A program made the translations under genes and the position numbers. The notes below the pieces were generated by a model. The model worked only from the letters and a program-made list of their open reading frames with translations. It ran no database searches and was not told the DNA's origin. A stretch of 64,000 nucleotides of DNA, taken from an uncultured Prevotella sp. (GTDB taxonomy: Bacteria > Bacteroidota > Bacteroidia > Bacteroidales > Bacteroidaceae). Of the stretch, positions 16,933 to 27,336 are shown piece after piece. The stretch lies in contig ONYL01000001.1 of assembly GCA_900322035.1 (NCBI GenBank), positions 124,001 through 188,000 of the forward strand. The letters are read 5' to 3'. Every line of letters begins with the position of its first letter. The first letter of the stretch is position 1.

Positions 16933-19266
16933 TCATTCAAACACTTCGTCGATATCCATATCGCTGTTCTCTCCCCCTTCCATATCATCCTTTGAGCAGG
17001 GGTTGTAATCTTCCGACATGCCGAATGTTGCCTTGGGAGAATAACCCAGCGACTTGTCACGATATACCTTTATCATGTAGTAAGCCCATATAGGCAGGGC
17101 CATGGTTGCCCCCTGTCCCATGGCCATCCTGTCGAAGTGGATGTCGCGGTCCTCGCCTCCCACCCAGCATCCGCTGACGAGCTGAGGGGTGAAGCCCATA
17201 AACCAGGCGTCGGAGTTGCGGTTGGTCGTACCGGTTTTTCCTCCTATCTCACCATCAAGATGGAACTTATAGCGCAGGCGTCCTGCCGTACCTCCGTCTA
17301 CTACAGCCTGGAGCATGACAAGCATCTTGTTGGCGGCATCGGCACTGATGACTTCATTCATACGAGGCTGGAAACGCGCAATGATGTTTCCATCCTGATC
17401 CTCGATCTTTGTGACGAATATCGGTGCCGTGCGTATCCCATGATTTGCAAATGTCGTATAGGCGCTCACCATCTCGGCGACACTTACGTCGCAAGGGCCA
17501 AGACAGAGCGACATCGAAGGATGAATATCGGGACTGTTGATACCAAAGTCGTGCAGGGTCTTAACAAACTGGCTGGGATTGAGCTTGCTCATCAAATAAG
17601 CCGAAATCCAGTTGTTCGACTGCTGCAATCCCCATTCCAGAGTGACCATCTGTCCATAGCGGGCATGAGAGCCGTTGCGCGGGGTCCAGGGTTGCCCAGC
17701 CACCATATAGGTGCGCTGCACATTGGGAGCCTTGTCGCAGGGCGTGAATCCGTTGCCCATCGCGAGCGAATAGAGGAAAGGCTTGATGGTAGAGCCCACC
17801 TGTCGGCGCCCGCCCGTTACCATGTCGTACATGAAATGGCTGTAGTCCAAACCGCCCACATACGCCTTCACATATCCCGTCTTTGGATCCATGCTCATGA
17901 ATCCTGCACGCAGAAAATGCTTATAGTATCGAATGGAGTCCATAGGCGTCATCGTCGTGTCGAGGTCGCCGTGGTAGGAGAAGATCGTCATGTCGGTAGG
18001 TGTGCGGAAAGCCTTCATGATCTCCCCTTCGGTATATCCGGCAGCCTTCATGTTGCGGTAGCGCTCACTCTGGCGCATGGAATTGCGCAGAATGGTGCGC
18101 ACCTCTTCCGGCTTGAGAGCATCGCTGAACGGTGCATTGGGCTGGCCTTGCTTCTCCTTGTCGAACTCCGGTTGCAGATAGCGGGCCACATGTCCGTAGA
18201 CCGCCTCTTCAGCATAGCGTTGCATACGGCTGTCGATGGTGGTGTAGACCTTCAATCCGTCGGTATAGACATTGTAGGGCGAGCCGTCCTTCTTGAAGTT
18301 CTTATTGCACCAGCCATAGAGGGGATCGCGCACCCAGGCTATGGAGTCGATGACATACTGCCGCTGGTTCCATGCAGGATAATCGCTCCTGTTGGGGCGC
18401 TGGGCCATCATATACTGACGTAGAAACTCCCTGAAATAAGTAGCCGAACCGTCTTTATGGTCTGTACGATGGAAGTTGAGCACCAAAGGCTGTGAGGCAT
18501 ATTCGCCATATTGGCCCGAAGTGATATAACCGGCTTTCTCCATCTGCATCAGCACCACATTGCGGCGGTCGGTACAACGCTCGGGATAACGCACGGGATT
18601 GAAGAAGGAAGGATTCTTACACAAGCCAATCAGCGTGGCCGACTCGTCGATAGTCAGGTTCTTGGGTTCCTTATTAAAATAGGTATTAGCCGCGATCTTG
18701 ATACCCACGGCATTATGGAGAAAATCAAAGTAGTTGAGATATAGGGCAATGATCTCCTCTTTTGTGTAATAGCGTTCCAATTTGATGGCAATCACCCACT
18801 CGATAGGTTTCTGAAAGAGGCGCTCCAGTGTGGAATGAGCCTTGCCCGAATAGAGCTGCTTGGCCAACTGCTGTGTAATGGTAGACCCACCACCCGCATT
18901 GACCTGACCGAGCAGGCCGCGCTTGACGATGGCACGCCCAAGGGCAATGAAGTCGATGCCGGAATGATCGTAAAAGCGCACGTCCTCAGTGGCCACAAGT
19001 GCCTGCACAAGATAAGGGGAGAGCTTCGAATAGGGGATGACAATCCGGTTCTCGCGGTCGGCATTCCAAGTGCCGAGCACCTTGCCGTCACTTGAATACA
19101 CCTGAGTGGCAGAACGGTCGATAGGGTTCTGCAAATCCTCAATGGGAGGCATGTAGCCAATCCATCCATTCCATATCATGATGAAGGCCACGAGCGCAAA
19201 ACCGACTAAGGAAGCCAGCAACCACCACAAGAAATGTATAAACTTTCTTCTCATAAATTCTGACAA
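16933..19266 (-). CDS. Class A penicillin-binding protein (PBP1A-type)
   Basis: A 777-residue bifunctional peptidoglycan synthase. A cytoplasmic N-terminus and one membrane anchor (about residues 11-31) are followed by the GT51 glycosyltransferase domain with catalytic Glu in ATEDVRFYDHSG (E94) and GGSTITQQLAKQL. The transpeptidase domain has GSTIKPF with the active Ser near residue 490, the SxN-type QSNNW, and KTGTTNRNSDAWF. It polymerises and cross-links glycan strands in the periplasm. An alternative start is the ATG four codons later (MRRKF). A box TAATTTTGC on the minus strand (19363-19371) lies about 97 bases upstream. Confidence 0.96.
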   Translation of the reverse strand: MSEFMRRKFIHFLWWLLASLVGFALVAFIMIWNGWIGYMPPIEDLQNPIDRSATQVYSSDGKVLGTWNADRENRIVIPYSKLSPYLVQALVATEDVRFYDHSGIDFIALGRAIVKRGLLGQVNAGGGSTITQQLAKQLYSGKAHSTLERLFQKPIEWVIAIKLERYYTKEEIIALYLNYFDFLHNAVGIKIAANTYFNKEPKNLTIDESATLIGLCKNPSFFNPVRYPERCTDRRNVVLMQMEKAGYITSGQYGEYASQPLVLNFHRTDHKDGSATYFREFLRQYMMAQRPNRSDYPAWNQRQYVIDSIAWVRDPLYGWCNKNFKKDGSPYNVYTDGLKVYTTIDSRMQRYAEEAVYGHVARYLQPEFDKEKQGQPNAPFSDALKPEEVRTILRNSMRQSERYRNMKAAGYTEGEIMKAFRTPTDMTIFSYHGDLDTTMTPMDSIRYYKHFLRAGFMSMDPKTGYVKAYVGGLDYSHFMYDMVTGGRRQVGSTIKPFLYSLAMGNGFTPCDKAPNVQRTYMVAGQPWTPRNGSHARYGQMVTLEWGLQQSNNWISAYLMSKLNPSQFVKTLHDFGINSPDIHPSMSLCLGPCDVSVAEMVSAYTTFANHGIRTAPIFVTKIEDQDGNIIARFQPRMNEVISADAANKMLVMLQAVVDGGTAGRLRYKFHLDGEIGGKTGTTNRNSDAWFMGFTPQLVSGCWVGGEDRDIHFDRMAMGQGATMALPIWAYYMIKVYRDKSLGYSPKATFGMSEDYNPCSKDDMEGGENSDMDIDEVFE

Positions 19267-19362
19267 TAATTAATGGTGTCACCCCTTCCGCTGGGGATGG
19301 CGGCAACTCCTCATAAAGCCTAATTTTGCGGATGAGAACTCACCGCAAAGAACATTAATCGT

Positions 19363-19371
19363 GCAAAATTA
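19363..19371 (-). promoter_or_regulatory. -7 box of the PBP1A gene
   Basis: Read on the minus strand: TAATTTTGC. A plus-strand TAATTTTGC at 19321-19329 and a weaker TAACTTAGC at 19415-19423 point the other way and could serve pyrB. Confidence 0.5.
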
Positions 19372-19462
19372 AGAAATTCTTTTGAATTATGACACATAAA
19401 TGGAAAATTATGATTAACTTAGCCGTCGAAAACAGGAACTTTCAAATCCACAAACTTGTAAA

Positions 19463-20410
19463 ATGGAAAAACATAATTTTGTGACGATTGCCGATTTGTC
19501 AAGAGACGACATCATGTATCTCCTGCAAATGGCGCAAGAGTTTGAAAAGCATCCCAACCGCGAGCTCCTCAAGGGCAAGGTGGTGGCTACGCTTTTCTAT
19601 GAGCCCTCCACCCGCACGCGTCTGAGCTTTGAGACGGCTGCCAACAGGCTTGGAGCGCGCGTTATCGGGTTTTCCGACGCAAAAGCCTCGAGTGTGGCAA
19701 AGGGAGAGACACTCAAGGACACGATTCTCATGGTGTCGAACTATGCTGACATCATTGCCATGCGCCACTACATCGAAGGTGCTGCCCAATATGCCTCAGA
19801 GGTGGCCCCCGTGCCCATCGTCAACGCCGGCGACGGTGCCCACATGCATCCCTCGCAGTGTCTGCTCGACCTCTACTCTATCTTTAAGACTCAGGGCACA
19901 CTCGACAATCTTAACATCTATCTGGTAGGTGACTTGAAATACGGCCGCACAGTGCATTCGCTCATCATGGCCATGCGCCACTTCAACCCGACGTTTCACT
20001 TCATTGCGCCGCCCGAGTTGGCCATGCCCGAGGAGTATAAAATCTACTGCCGCAAGCACAACATCAAGTTTGAGGAGCATACCGAGTTCACAGATGATGT
20101 CATCTCGCAGGCCGACATTCTCTATATGACCCGTGTGCAGAAGGAGCGTTTCTCCGACCTGATGGAATACGAGCGCGTGAAGGATGTCTATATCCTGCGC
20201 AACGCCATGCTCCACAACGTGAGACCCAACATGCGCATCATGCACCCCCTGCCCCGAGTGAACGAGATTGCCTACGATGTCGACAACAACCCTCACGCTT
20301 ATTATATCCAGCAGGCCCGCAACGGCCTCTATGCCCGTGAGGCTATCTATGCCTACTGTCTGGGTATCAGCCTGGATGATGTAAAGAACGACAAGACTAT
20401 CATTGATTAA
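19463..20410 (+). CDS. pyrB: Aspartate carbamoyltransferase, catalytic chain
   Basis: A 315-residue enzyme that condenses carbamoyl phosphate and aspartate in the first committed step of pyrimidine synthesis. The carbamoyl-phosphate site [11 protein letters not shown] is at about residues 50-60, followed by [11 protein letters not shown] and the late HPLPRVNEI, all family hallmarks. The regulatory chain gene pyrI starts 8 bases after its stop, so the holoenzyme is of the two-subunit, allosteric E. coli type. Confidence 0.98.
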   Translation: MEKHNFVTIADLSRDDIMYLLQMAQEFEKHPNRELLKGKVVATLFYEPSTRTRLSFETAANRLGARVIGFSDAKASSVAKGETLKDTILMVSNYADIIAMRHYIEGAAQYASEVAPVPIVNAGDGAHMHPSQCLLDLYSIFKTQGTLDNLNIYLVGDLKYGRTVHSLIMAMRHFNPTFHFIAPPELAMPEEYKIYCRKHNIKFEEHTEFTDDVISQADILYMTRVQKERFSDLMEYERVKDVYILRNAMLHNVRPNMRIMHPLPRVNEIAYDVDNNPHAYYIQQARNGLYAREAIYAYCLGISLDDVKNDKTIID

Positions 20411-20418
20411 TAACAACT

Positions 20419-20880
20419 ATGGCTAAGAAAGAACTATTGGTGACGGCTATCGAGAATGGCACCGTCATCGACCATATACCGGCAGACAAGACCTACGACG
20501 TGGCCAACCTGCTACGGCTTCAAGAACTGGACACGCCGGTCACGATTGGCTACAACCTGCCCTCAAAGAAAATCGGACGCAAGGGCATCATCAAGATTAC
20601 AGACAAGTTCTTTACCGAGGAAGAAATCTCGCGGCTCAGCGTTGTGGCACCCAAAATCGTGCTCAACATCATCCGCAACTACGAGGTGGTGGAAAAGAAA
20701 ACCGTCGAGACTCCCGACGAACTGCGCGGCATCGTGAAGTGCAACAACCCCAAGTGCATCACCAACAACGAGCCCATGCAGACCATCTTCAACGTCATCG
20801 ACAAGGAGAAAGGAATCCTGAAATGCCACTACTGCGATAAAGAACAATATATTGACAACGTAAAGCTTTGTGAACACTAA
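20419..20880 (+). CDS. pyrI: Aspartate carbamoyltransferase, regulatory chain
   Basis: A 153-residue subunit that binds nucleotide effectors and a structural zinc. It has the N-terminal allosteric domain ([13 protein letters not shown]) and the four zinc Cys in CNNPKC…LKCHYC near residues 110-142. It is tightly spaced after pyrB and 32 bases before glyA, so the three are probably co-transcribed. Confidence 0.97.
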   Translation: MAKKELLVTAIENGTVIDHIPADKTYDVANLLRLQELDTPVTIGYNLPSKKIGRKGIIKITDKFFTEEEISRLSVVAPKIVLNIIRNYEVVEKKTVETPDELRGIVKCNNPKCITNNEPMQTIFNVIDKEKGILKCHYCDKEQYIDNVKLCEH

Positions 20881-20912
20881 ATTTAATAACTCATCCAAAA
20901 CAATTAAAAACC

Positions 20913-22193
20913 ATGACTCAAGATCAGAAAATCTTTGATTTGATTGAACAAGAGCATCAGCGCCAGCTGAAGGGTATGGAACTTATCGCATCTGAGAACT
21001 TCGTCAGCGACGAGGTGATGCGCGCCATGGGTTCCTACATGACCAACAAGTATGCCGAGGGCCTGCCCGGCCACCGCTATTATGGCGGCTGCCAGATTGT
21101 GGACCAGTCGGAAGACCTCGCACGCGAGAGAGTGAAGAAGCTCTTCGGCGCTGAGTTTGCCAACGTGCAGCCCCACTCTGGCGCCCAAGCCAACGCAGCA
21201 GTGCTGTTGGCTGTGTTGCAACCTGGAGACACATTCATGGGTCTGAACCTCGACGAGGGTGGCCACCTCTCGCACGGCAGCAAGGTTAACACCTCCGGCA
21301 TCCTCTACAACCCCATCGGCTACAACCTCAACAAGGAAACGGGACGCGTGGACTACGACGAGATGGAGAAGCTGGCCTTGGAGCACAAGCCCAAACTCAT
21401 CATCGGCGGCGGCTCCGCCTACAGCCGCGAGTGGGACTACAAGCGCATGCGCCAGATTGCCGACGAGGTGGGCGCACTGCTCATGGTCGACATGGCGCAT
21501 CCCGCCGGACTCATCGCCGCCGGACTGCTCGACAACCCCGTGAAATACGCCCACATCGTAACCTCCACCACCCACAAGACACTGCGTGGTCCGCGTGGCG
21601 GAATCATCCTCATGGGCAAGGACTTCCCCAATCCATTCGGCAAGCGCAACAAGAAGGGCGAGCTGCGCATGATGAGCTCACTGCTCAACTCGGCCGTTTT
21701 CCCCGGCATCCAGGGCGGACCCTTGGAGCATGTCATCGCAGCCAAGGCCGTAGGCTTCTTCGAGAACCTGCAGCCCGAGTGGAAAGAGTATGCCTTGCAG
21801 GTGAAGAAGAACGCCGCAGTGCTGGCACAGGACCTGATGGACCGCGGCTTCCATGTGGTGAGCGGCGGAACAGACAACCACTCCATGCTCGTGGACCTGC
21901 GCACGAAGTATCCCGACCTCACCGGCAAGGTGGCTGAGAATGCACTCGTGGCCGCCGACCTCACGGTCAACAAGAACATGGTGCCCAACGACAGCCGCTC
22001 CGCCTTCCAGACCAGCGGCATCCGCCTCGGTACGGCTGCCATGACCACCCGCGGCGCCAAGGAGGACATGATGCACCTCGTGGCCGAACTCATCGAGACT
22101 GTACTCAATGCACCTGAAGACGAAAAGGTCATCGCCAGCGTGCGCGAGAAGGTCAACGCCACAATGAAGAACTACCCGCTCTTCGCCTATTGA
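20913..22193 (+). CDS. glyA: Serine hydroxymethyltransferase
   Basis: A 426-residue PLP enzyme that converts serine and tetrahydrofolate to glycine and 5,10-methylene-THF, the main source of one-carbon units for purine and thymidylate synthesis. The PLP-binding Lys is in [21 protein letters not shown] at the N-terminus and [13 protein letters not shown] are also diagnostic. Its place after pyrBI fits a nucleotide-synthesis transcript. A G+C-rich hairpin (22220-22247) without a T-run follows. Confidence 0.98.
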   Translation: MTQDQKIFDLIEQEHQRQLKGMELIASENFVSDEVMRAMGSYMTNKYAEGLPGHRYYGGCQIVDQSEDLARERVKKLFGAEFANVQPHSGAQANAAVLLAVLQPGDTFMGLNLDEGGHLSHGSKVNTSGILYNPIGYNLNKETGRVDYDEMEKLALEHKPKLIIGGGSAYSREWDYKRMRQIADEVGALLMVDMAHPAGLIAAGLLDNPVKYAHIVTSTTHKTLRGPRGGIILMGKDFPNPFGKRNKKGELRMMSSLLNSAVFPGIQGGPLEHVIAAKAVGFFENLQPEWKEYALQVKKNAAVLAQDLMDRGFHVVSGGTDNHSMLVDLRTKYPDLTGKVAENALVAADLTVNKNMVPNDSRSAFQTSGIRLGTAAMTTRGAKEDMMHLVAELIETVLNAPEDEKVIASVREKVNATMKNYPLFAY

Positions 22194-22219
22194 TTTCCCA
22201 AGACTCAACATCCCCATAT

Positions 22220-22247
22220 CCCGCTGCTGGCTTGGACCGGCAGCGGG
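22220..22247 (+). terminator. Hairpin after glyA
   Basis: CCCGCTGC (22220-22227) pairs with GCAGCGGG (22240-22247), with further pairing inside the loop. There is no T-run, so it could be a weak terminator or a stabilising hairpin. Confidence 0.45.
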
Positions 22248-22347
22248 GTATCATACAGCCGCAAGCTGCCCCTGAAATTGGCCTGTTTGGTCAGGAATCC
22301 TCGCTTGGTACACATTACACCTGAAAACAACACCACAATCTATCACT

Positions 22348-25143
22348 ATGCGCATCCACAACCATTGCTTCCTATTCATCCTGCTGCTGTCACTCGTTTT
22401 CCCCATCAACCTGAAAGCCGACGGCGTGAAAGGCAGGGTGGTCGACGAAGAGACCGGAATGCCCATCGCCGACGCCAACATACAGCTCGTCGTCAAAATC
22501 TACAACGGACAGACAACCTCCGTCACGTCGACCGACAGCTTGGGCTTGTTCTGCTTGAGCTCCTACTTCACGGGGCGCGCCGTCATCAGCATCTCCTTTC
22601 TTGGCTACAAAACCGAGACCGTGTCGGAATACCTCTTCTCCGACAATGAGAGCAGCGACACCATCGACCTCGGCGACATCAAGCTGAAACGCTCCGCCAC
22701 CATGCTCAAAGCCTTGGAAGTGACAGGCCACCTGCCCAAAGTCACGATGAGCGGCGACACCATCGTGTTCAATCCAGAGGCCATCAAGCTGGAGGACAAC
22801 GCCAAGATATTGCAATTGCTGCGCAAGCTGCCGGGAGTGAGGCAGCACAAGGATGGACGATTCTATTGGAATGACAAGCCCATCCGGCTGATGATGAACG
22901 GCAAGGACACGTTTGGCGAGGCTTTAGTGACGCAGCTTCCCGCCGACATCGTGAAGAAGCTGAAGCTCTACGACCGCCGCTCCAAGCTTGCCCGCCACAC
23001 GGGCGTCAGCGACGGAAAGGAGGACAACGTGCTCGACATACAGATAAAGCCGGGATTCATGGACAAATTCTATGGCACCGCACAGGCCCAGTATCTCACC
23101 ACAGACCACTACTATGCCCACGCCAACGGCGTCAAACTCTCCAACGCGTCGCCCATGATGTTCCTCCTCAACGCCAACAACATCAACGAATGGTGCAAAA
23201 TGAACTATAACAGCCTAACGACAAGCACCAGCACCGACTATGGAAAAGGTATATTCGGCGGACTGTCGCTCTCACACAATTGGCAAACAGAGGGTGCCGA
23301 CGACAGCAACAGAATCTCCTTTTCTCCTTTTTTAGGTCATCATGACGAGTGGAGTGACATCTACTCCTCTACACAAAACTATTTCCCCGGTGAGCAACAG
23401 ACCTTCACGCTCTCGAAGACACACAGCTACAAACACGAATTCAACCCCTCGTTTGAGGTTTCGGCCGACGTTTACACCGACTCGGTGAACGAACTCTCAC
23501 TCACAGGCTCCTTTGCCTACACCAAAACCCACAACAAGACGGAATACAAGATGGCGCGCTACGACGAGGAGCCATACGCCTATGGGAGCTTCCCCATGGA
23601 CGAGACCTTCGGCGCACAGCCTGGCACAGGACTCTTCAACCACACACAGCTGCGCAGCCGCAGCAAAAAAGTGGACGACAACGACCAGAGCGCGGCCAAG
23701 CTGTCGGCACAATGGTCGCACTTCCTGCCCAACAGCAAGGGTGAACTCGACCTCACCGCCCAAAGCCAACTGACAAGCTCCAACACACGCCAACTCGTAT
23801 ACCGCAACTACGACTACCTCAAACGGCAGCCCAACATAGGAGTCAACCAGTGGGGACGCAACCCCCAGCTCACGTCGAGGAACAGCATCCAGACCGAAAT
23901 CAAATTCGTTCTCAGCCCGCGGCTCACGCTGCGGCTCACGGAAACCTTGGGCTACGACTTCGCGCGCGACAACATCGACTTCTATGCCGACAGCCTCAAC
24001 AACGCTCCCGAGGACTACCGCCCCACGGCTGCCGATCCTGCCAACAGGCTCCGCTCCCACCAAAACTCCATCTACAACAGCATGGAGGCTTCGATGACAT
24101 ACAACATCACCAACAAAAACCACCTCACGCCCTCCATGGCTTGGAGCTGGCACCACGACCACCTCAACTACCAGCGGGGCAGCCTCGACACGACGGCCAC
24201 GCGCTGCACGAACCTCATCGCCCCGTCTCTGAAATGGCTGTACAAGATTGACCGCACGCAAAACATCGACATACAGATCTCCTACGCCAACACGCGACCC
24301 GAACTGTCGTCGGTGGTGGACTATGTCGACAGCCGCGACCCGCTGAACATCATGCGAGGCAATCGCGACCTGCGCAACAGTGGCCGATACGGAACCACCG
24401 TCAACTACACCAAAATCCTGCCGCGCCAACAAATCATGCTCAACACCATAGTGGACTTCGCCCACGAGTCGTCGCCCATCACCTATCTGCTCGTCTACAA
24501 TGGCCAAACGGGCAGCTACTCCTCGATGCCTGTCAACGTGAAAGGCGGCAACAACCTGAAAATCAGCCTGGACTACGACCAGAGCTTGGGAGCCTACGTC
24601 AGATTGCAAAACAAGGCAACGGCCAACTGGCGACACGCTTACGCCTATCTCACAGCGACGGACTTCGACCAGCCCCCCGTCCGCAACACACAACGTGCCT
24701 TCACCTTCAACGACGACCTGTCCATAGCCTACGAGACCGACAATTTCCACGCTGAGCTCTTCGGAAAGCTTAGGGTCAACAACTACCACTATTCCGAGAC
24801 ACCCGACTTCGACAACAAGCCGTTGGACTTCACCTACGGCACAAAGGCGTGGTTGAAGTTGGGCGACTTCAAACTCTTCACCGACATCAGCGATGAGTTT
24901 CACTGCGGCTACCAGTCGGCGGCTTTCAACCGCCACCGCTGCATCTGGAACGCATGGGCATCACTCTCTGTAATGAAGGGAATAGGCACAATCAGCTTGG
25001 GCATGAACGACATCATCAACCAGCAGAACCAAAAATACAGCAATGCCACCGCCTACCAGCGCCTCGAGTCGTGGAGGGACAGCTTCACCCACTACGCCTA
25101 CTTAAAATTTGAATATAACTTCCGGCCAAAGAAAAGGAAATAA
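22348..25143 (+). CDS. Outer-membrane beta-barrel protein with carboxypeptidase-regulatory-like domain
   Basis: A 931-residue protein with a signal peptide (MRIHNHCFLFILLLSLVFPI…), a carboxypeptidase-regulatory-like beta domain (VKGRVVDEETGMPIADANIQ, about residues 28-110), a plug-like region (LPGVRQHKDGRFYWNDKPIRLMM is split over about 155-180), and a long barrel ending in YLKFEYNFRPKKRK. This matches the Bacteroidetes 'outer membrane beta-barrel family' related to TonB receptors but without an obvious TonB box. It has no SusD partner, so a SusC-type glycan importer is unlikely. Substrate is unknown. It follows glyA after 154 bases and may have its own promoter. Confidence 0.8.
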   Translation: MRIHNHCFLFILLLSLVFPINLKADGVKGRVVDEETGMPIADANIQLVVKIYNGQTTSVTSTDSLGLFCLSSYFTGRAVISISFLGYKTETVSEYLFSDNESSDTIDLGDIKLKRSATMLKALEVTGHLPKVTMSGDTIVFNPEAIKLEDNAKILQLLRKLPGVRQHKDGRFYWNDKPIRLMMNGKDTFGEALVTQLPADIVKKLKLYDRRSKLARHTGVSDGKEDNVLDIQIKPGFMDKFYGTAQAQYLTTDHYYAHANGVKLSNASPMMFLLNANNINEWCKMNYNSLTTSTSTDYGKGIFGGLSLSHNWQTEGADDSNRISFSPFLGHHDEWSDIYSSTQNYFPGEQQTFTLSKTHSYKHEFNPSFEVSADVYTDSVNELSLTGSFAYTKTHNKTEYKMARYDEEPYAYGSFPMDETFGAQPGTGLFNHTQLRSRSKKVDDNDQSAAKLSAQWSHFLPNSKGELDLTAQSQLTSSNTRQLVYRNYDYLKRQPNIGVNQWGRNPQLTSRNSIQTEIKFVLSPRLTLRLTETLGYDFARDNIDFYADSLNNAPEDYRPTAADPANRLRSHQNSIYNSMEASMTYNITNKNHLTPSMAWSWHHDHLNYQRGSLDTTATRCTNLIAPSLKWLYKIDRTQNIDIQISYANTRPELSSVVDYVDSRDPLNIMRGNRDLRNSGRYGTTVNYTKILPRQQIMLNTIVDFAHESSPITYLLVYNGQTGSYSSMPVNVKGGNNLKISLDYDQSLGAYVRLQNKATANWRHAYAYLTATDFDQPPVRNTQRAFTFNDDLSIAYETDNFHAELFGKLRVNNYHYSETPDFDNKPLDFTYGTKAWLKLGDFKLFTDISDEFHCGYQSAAFNRHRCIWNAWASLSVMKGIGTISLGMNDIINQQNQKYSNATAYQRLESWRDSFTHYAYLKFEYNFRPKKRK

Positions 25144-25218
25144 ACCTTTATCAACTTATTAAAAAAACAACTTTAAGAAAAAAGGCAAGAAAAATTTGGT
25201 GGAGTCGAATATTTATTG

Positions 25219-25227
25219 TACCTTTGC
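25219..25227 (+). promoter_or_regulatory. -7 box of tRNA-Cys
   Basis: TACCTTTGC, with TTTGG at 25195-25199 about 19 bases upstream as the -33 element. This is one of the best-matching promoters in the window. Confidence 0.8.
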
Positions 25228-25250
25228 ACTCGCTTAAAAGAAGTGACCAC

Positions 25251-25321
25251 GGTACCTTGTCCGAACGGTTAGGTAACGGTCTGCAAAACCGTTCAAGGCG
25301 GTTCGACTCCGCCAGGTACCT
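25251..25321 (+). tRNA. tRNA-Cys (GCA)
   Basis: Acceptor arms GGTACCT and AGGTACC pair fully. The anticodon arm is ACGGT-CTGCAAA-ACCGT, giving anticodon GCA for Cys. The T arm is GGCGG-TTCGACT-CCGCC. The discriminator base is T and the CCA end is not fully encoded. It is a single tRNA with its own promoter and terminator. Confidence 0.96.
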
Positions 25322-25322
25322 C

Positions 25323-25355
25323 AAAAGCAATCTGCTAATAGCAGATTGCTTTTTT
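25323..25355 (+). terminator. Terminator of tRNA-Cys
   Basis: A 13-bp perfect stem (25323-25335 with 25341-25353, loop TAATA) that merges into a T-run. The following 200 bases, to 25562, show nothing I can name. Confidence 0.9.
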
Positions 25356-25562
25356 AGTTTTTAATATATAACAATTGAAAACAAGACTCCCACCCGCGAA
25401 GCTGTTTTGGTGTTGCAATCCCCTACGAATGAAAACGCGTCGAATACCTTTCCTTCCAAGGATCCCTGTTCCCATCACATGATAGAAGGGAGAACAAAAG
25501 GATACTTGTAAGGATTAGACAAGAGGTTGAAGAAACATGTCTTCTAAAAAACTCTATTGTAA

Positions 25563-27335
25563 TTATTCTGCACTATAATCAGCCACAAGCTTACGATACA
25601 TTCCGTAAAGATGGACACGAGAAACGTAACCGACAAGTTTATTGTCAAAATCCACTACTGGCAAGTAATCAGCTCCAGTAGTTTCAAAAGTCTTCATGAC
25701 ATCGCTCATCGGGTCGTCTTTTCCTAATGTGGCTTTTACATCAGTCATCAGTTGGACAACCGTAAATTTCTGATAGAGCTCAGTTCTGAACACCACATTC
25801 CTAATCTGCAATAGGTCTACTTCTCCCAAAAGATGCCCGCCGTCGTCAGTGACGAGAAGAAAAGAGGTGGGAGTCTGTGAGAGAATATTCACCATCTTTC
25901 CCATAGGCGTTGACGGCTTGACGGTAACAAAATCACGTTCTACCACAGAATCAAGACTCATCAGCGTGAGCACACTTTGATCTGTGTGATGAGTAACCAG
26001 TTTTCCTTCCCGCGCTAATCGCATGGCATAGATGCTATGCGGCTCGAAAATGCTGATAGTCATCACGGAGACAACAGCCACGATAAGAAGCGGAACAAAC
26101 AACTGATAGCCGCCAGTGATCTCTGCTATCAGAAAAATTCCTGTCAGGGGGGCGTGCATTACACCAGCCATCACACCAGCCATGCCCAAGAGAGTGAAAT
26201 TCTTCTCAGGAATGTAAACTCCCACTTGATAGATATTCCAGAGTCGGGAGAAAAGGAAGCCGCCAAATGCCCCCACAAACAATGAAGGCGCAAAGGTACC
26301 ACCACATCCACCAGCACCATTGGTCGAAGAGGTTGCGACAATCTTGGTCAAAAGGACACCCGTTATGTATACCAAAAGCAATCCACCGTGACTGGCAAAT
26401 AGTGATCGGTCCATCACCACATCCCAGTCGGCATCAGTCTTGCCATTGAGTAGGATGCTGATGGAATTGTACCCCTCGCCATAAAGAGAAGGAAACAAGA
26501 AAATGAGCGTACTCAATACGAGCCCACCTAAGAGGAGCTTGGTATAAGGATATTTGCTAAGCTGAGCAAAGACACCTTCGCAGGCAGTCATCATTCGAAT
26601 AAAATAAAGCGATAAGAAGCCACAGAACACGCCAAAGAGAATGGTTGCCGGAACACGGTCTACCTGCCAGGCAGAATCCAATTGGAAATCAAACATCGAT
26701 CTCTGTCCCGATAGTATATAAGTTAGCACAGTGGCCGTTACGCTTGAGGTAAGAATAGGTACAAGAGAGGCCATCGACAAGTCTATCATCAGCACTTCAA
26801 GCGTGAAGACAAGTCCTGCAATAGGTGCTTTGAAGATTCCCGAAATAGCTGCTGAAGCACCGCATCCCAAGAGGAGCATGAGCGATTTCCGGTCAAGGTT
26901 GAAGAGCTGGCCGAGGTTACTGCCGATGGCAGACCCAGTCAACACGATAGGCGCCTCGGCTCCCACACTACCACCGAATCCAATTGTTATGGCTGAGGCT
27001 ATGACCGAAGACCACATATTGTGAGGTTTAAGCCGCGACTGCTTTGTAGAGATCGCATAAAGCACCCTGGTAATACCATGAGAGATATTGTCTTTGACGA
27101 TATATTTCACAAAGAGCATCGTCAAGAAAATACCAATAACAGGAAAGAGCAGATAAAGCAAGTTGGACGTTTCGCGATTAAATCCTGCCGTAAGTAGAAG
27201 CTGGATTTGCGAAATAATCCAATGCAAGATATAGGCAGCAAACGATGCCAAGATTCCCACCACTACGGCAAGAATAATGGTAAGTTGATGCCGGGGCACC
27301 TTGTTGATGGTCCAATTGACTACACTGCTGGTCAT
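25563..27335 (-). CDS. ClC-family chloride channel/antiporter with CBS domains
   Basis: A 590-residue inner-membrane protein. The ClC core has the anion-pore signatures GSVGAEAPIV (in place of the usual GxxGxEGP) and GCGGTFAPSLFVGA. A soluble tail of about 150 residues carries two CBS motifs (RDFVTVKPSTPMGKMVNIL and DPMSDVMKTFETTGADYLPVVD), which in this family bind adenine nucleotides and regulate gating. It probably moves chloride, perhaps in exchange for protons. It lies one base after the threonylcarbamoyl-AMP synthase gene and is likely co-transcribed with it. Confidence 0.93.
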   Translation of the reverse strand: MTSSVVNWTINKVPRHQLTIILAVVVGILASFAAYILHWIISQIQLLLTAGFNRETSNLLYLLFPVIGIFLTMLFVKYIVKDNISHGITRVLYAISTKQSRLKPHNMWSSVIASAITIGFGGSVGAEAPIVLTGSAIGSNLGQLFNLDRKSLMLLLGCGASAAISGIFKAPIAGLVFTLEVLMIDLSMASLVPILTSSVTATVLTYILSGQRSMFDFQLDSAWQVDRVPATILFGVFCGFLSLYFIRMMTACEGVFAQLSKYPYTKLLLGGLVLSTLIFLFPSLYGEGYNSISILLNGKTDADWDVVMDRSLFASHGGLLLVYITGVLLTKIVATSSTNGAGGCGGTFAPSLFVGAFGGFLFSRLWNIYQVGVYIPEKNFTLLGMAGVMAGVMHAPLTGIFLIAEITGGYQLFVPLLIVAVVSVMTISIFEPHSIYAMRLAREGKLVTHHTDQSVLTLMSLDSVVERDFVTVKPSTPMGKMVNILSQTPTSFLLVTDDGGHLLGEVDLLQIRNVVFRTELYQKFTVVQLMTDVKATLGKDDPMSDVMKTFETTGADYLPVVDFDNKLVGYVSRVHLYGMYRKLVADYSAE

Positions 27336-27336
27336 C

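Noticed and set aside
17137-18423. Plus-strand frame of 428 codons opposite PBP1A
   Set aside because: Shadow of the PBP1A gene, whose motifs are unmistakable; no domain in the opposite translation.
23497-24936. Minus-strand frame of 479 codons inside the large outer-membrane gene
   Set aside because: It is the antisense shadow of a long, well-supported beta-barrel gene; its Val- and Ala-rich translation has no domain.
25251-25321. tRNA-Cys as an attachment site of an integrated element
   Set aside because: No integrase, no repeat of the tRNA 3' end in the flanking sequence that I can see.
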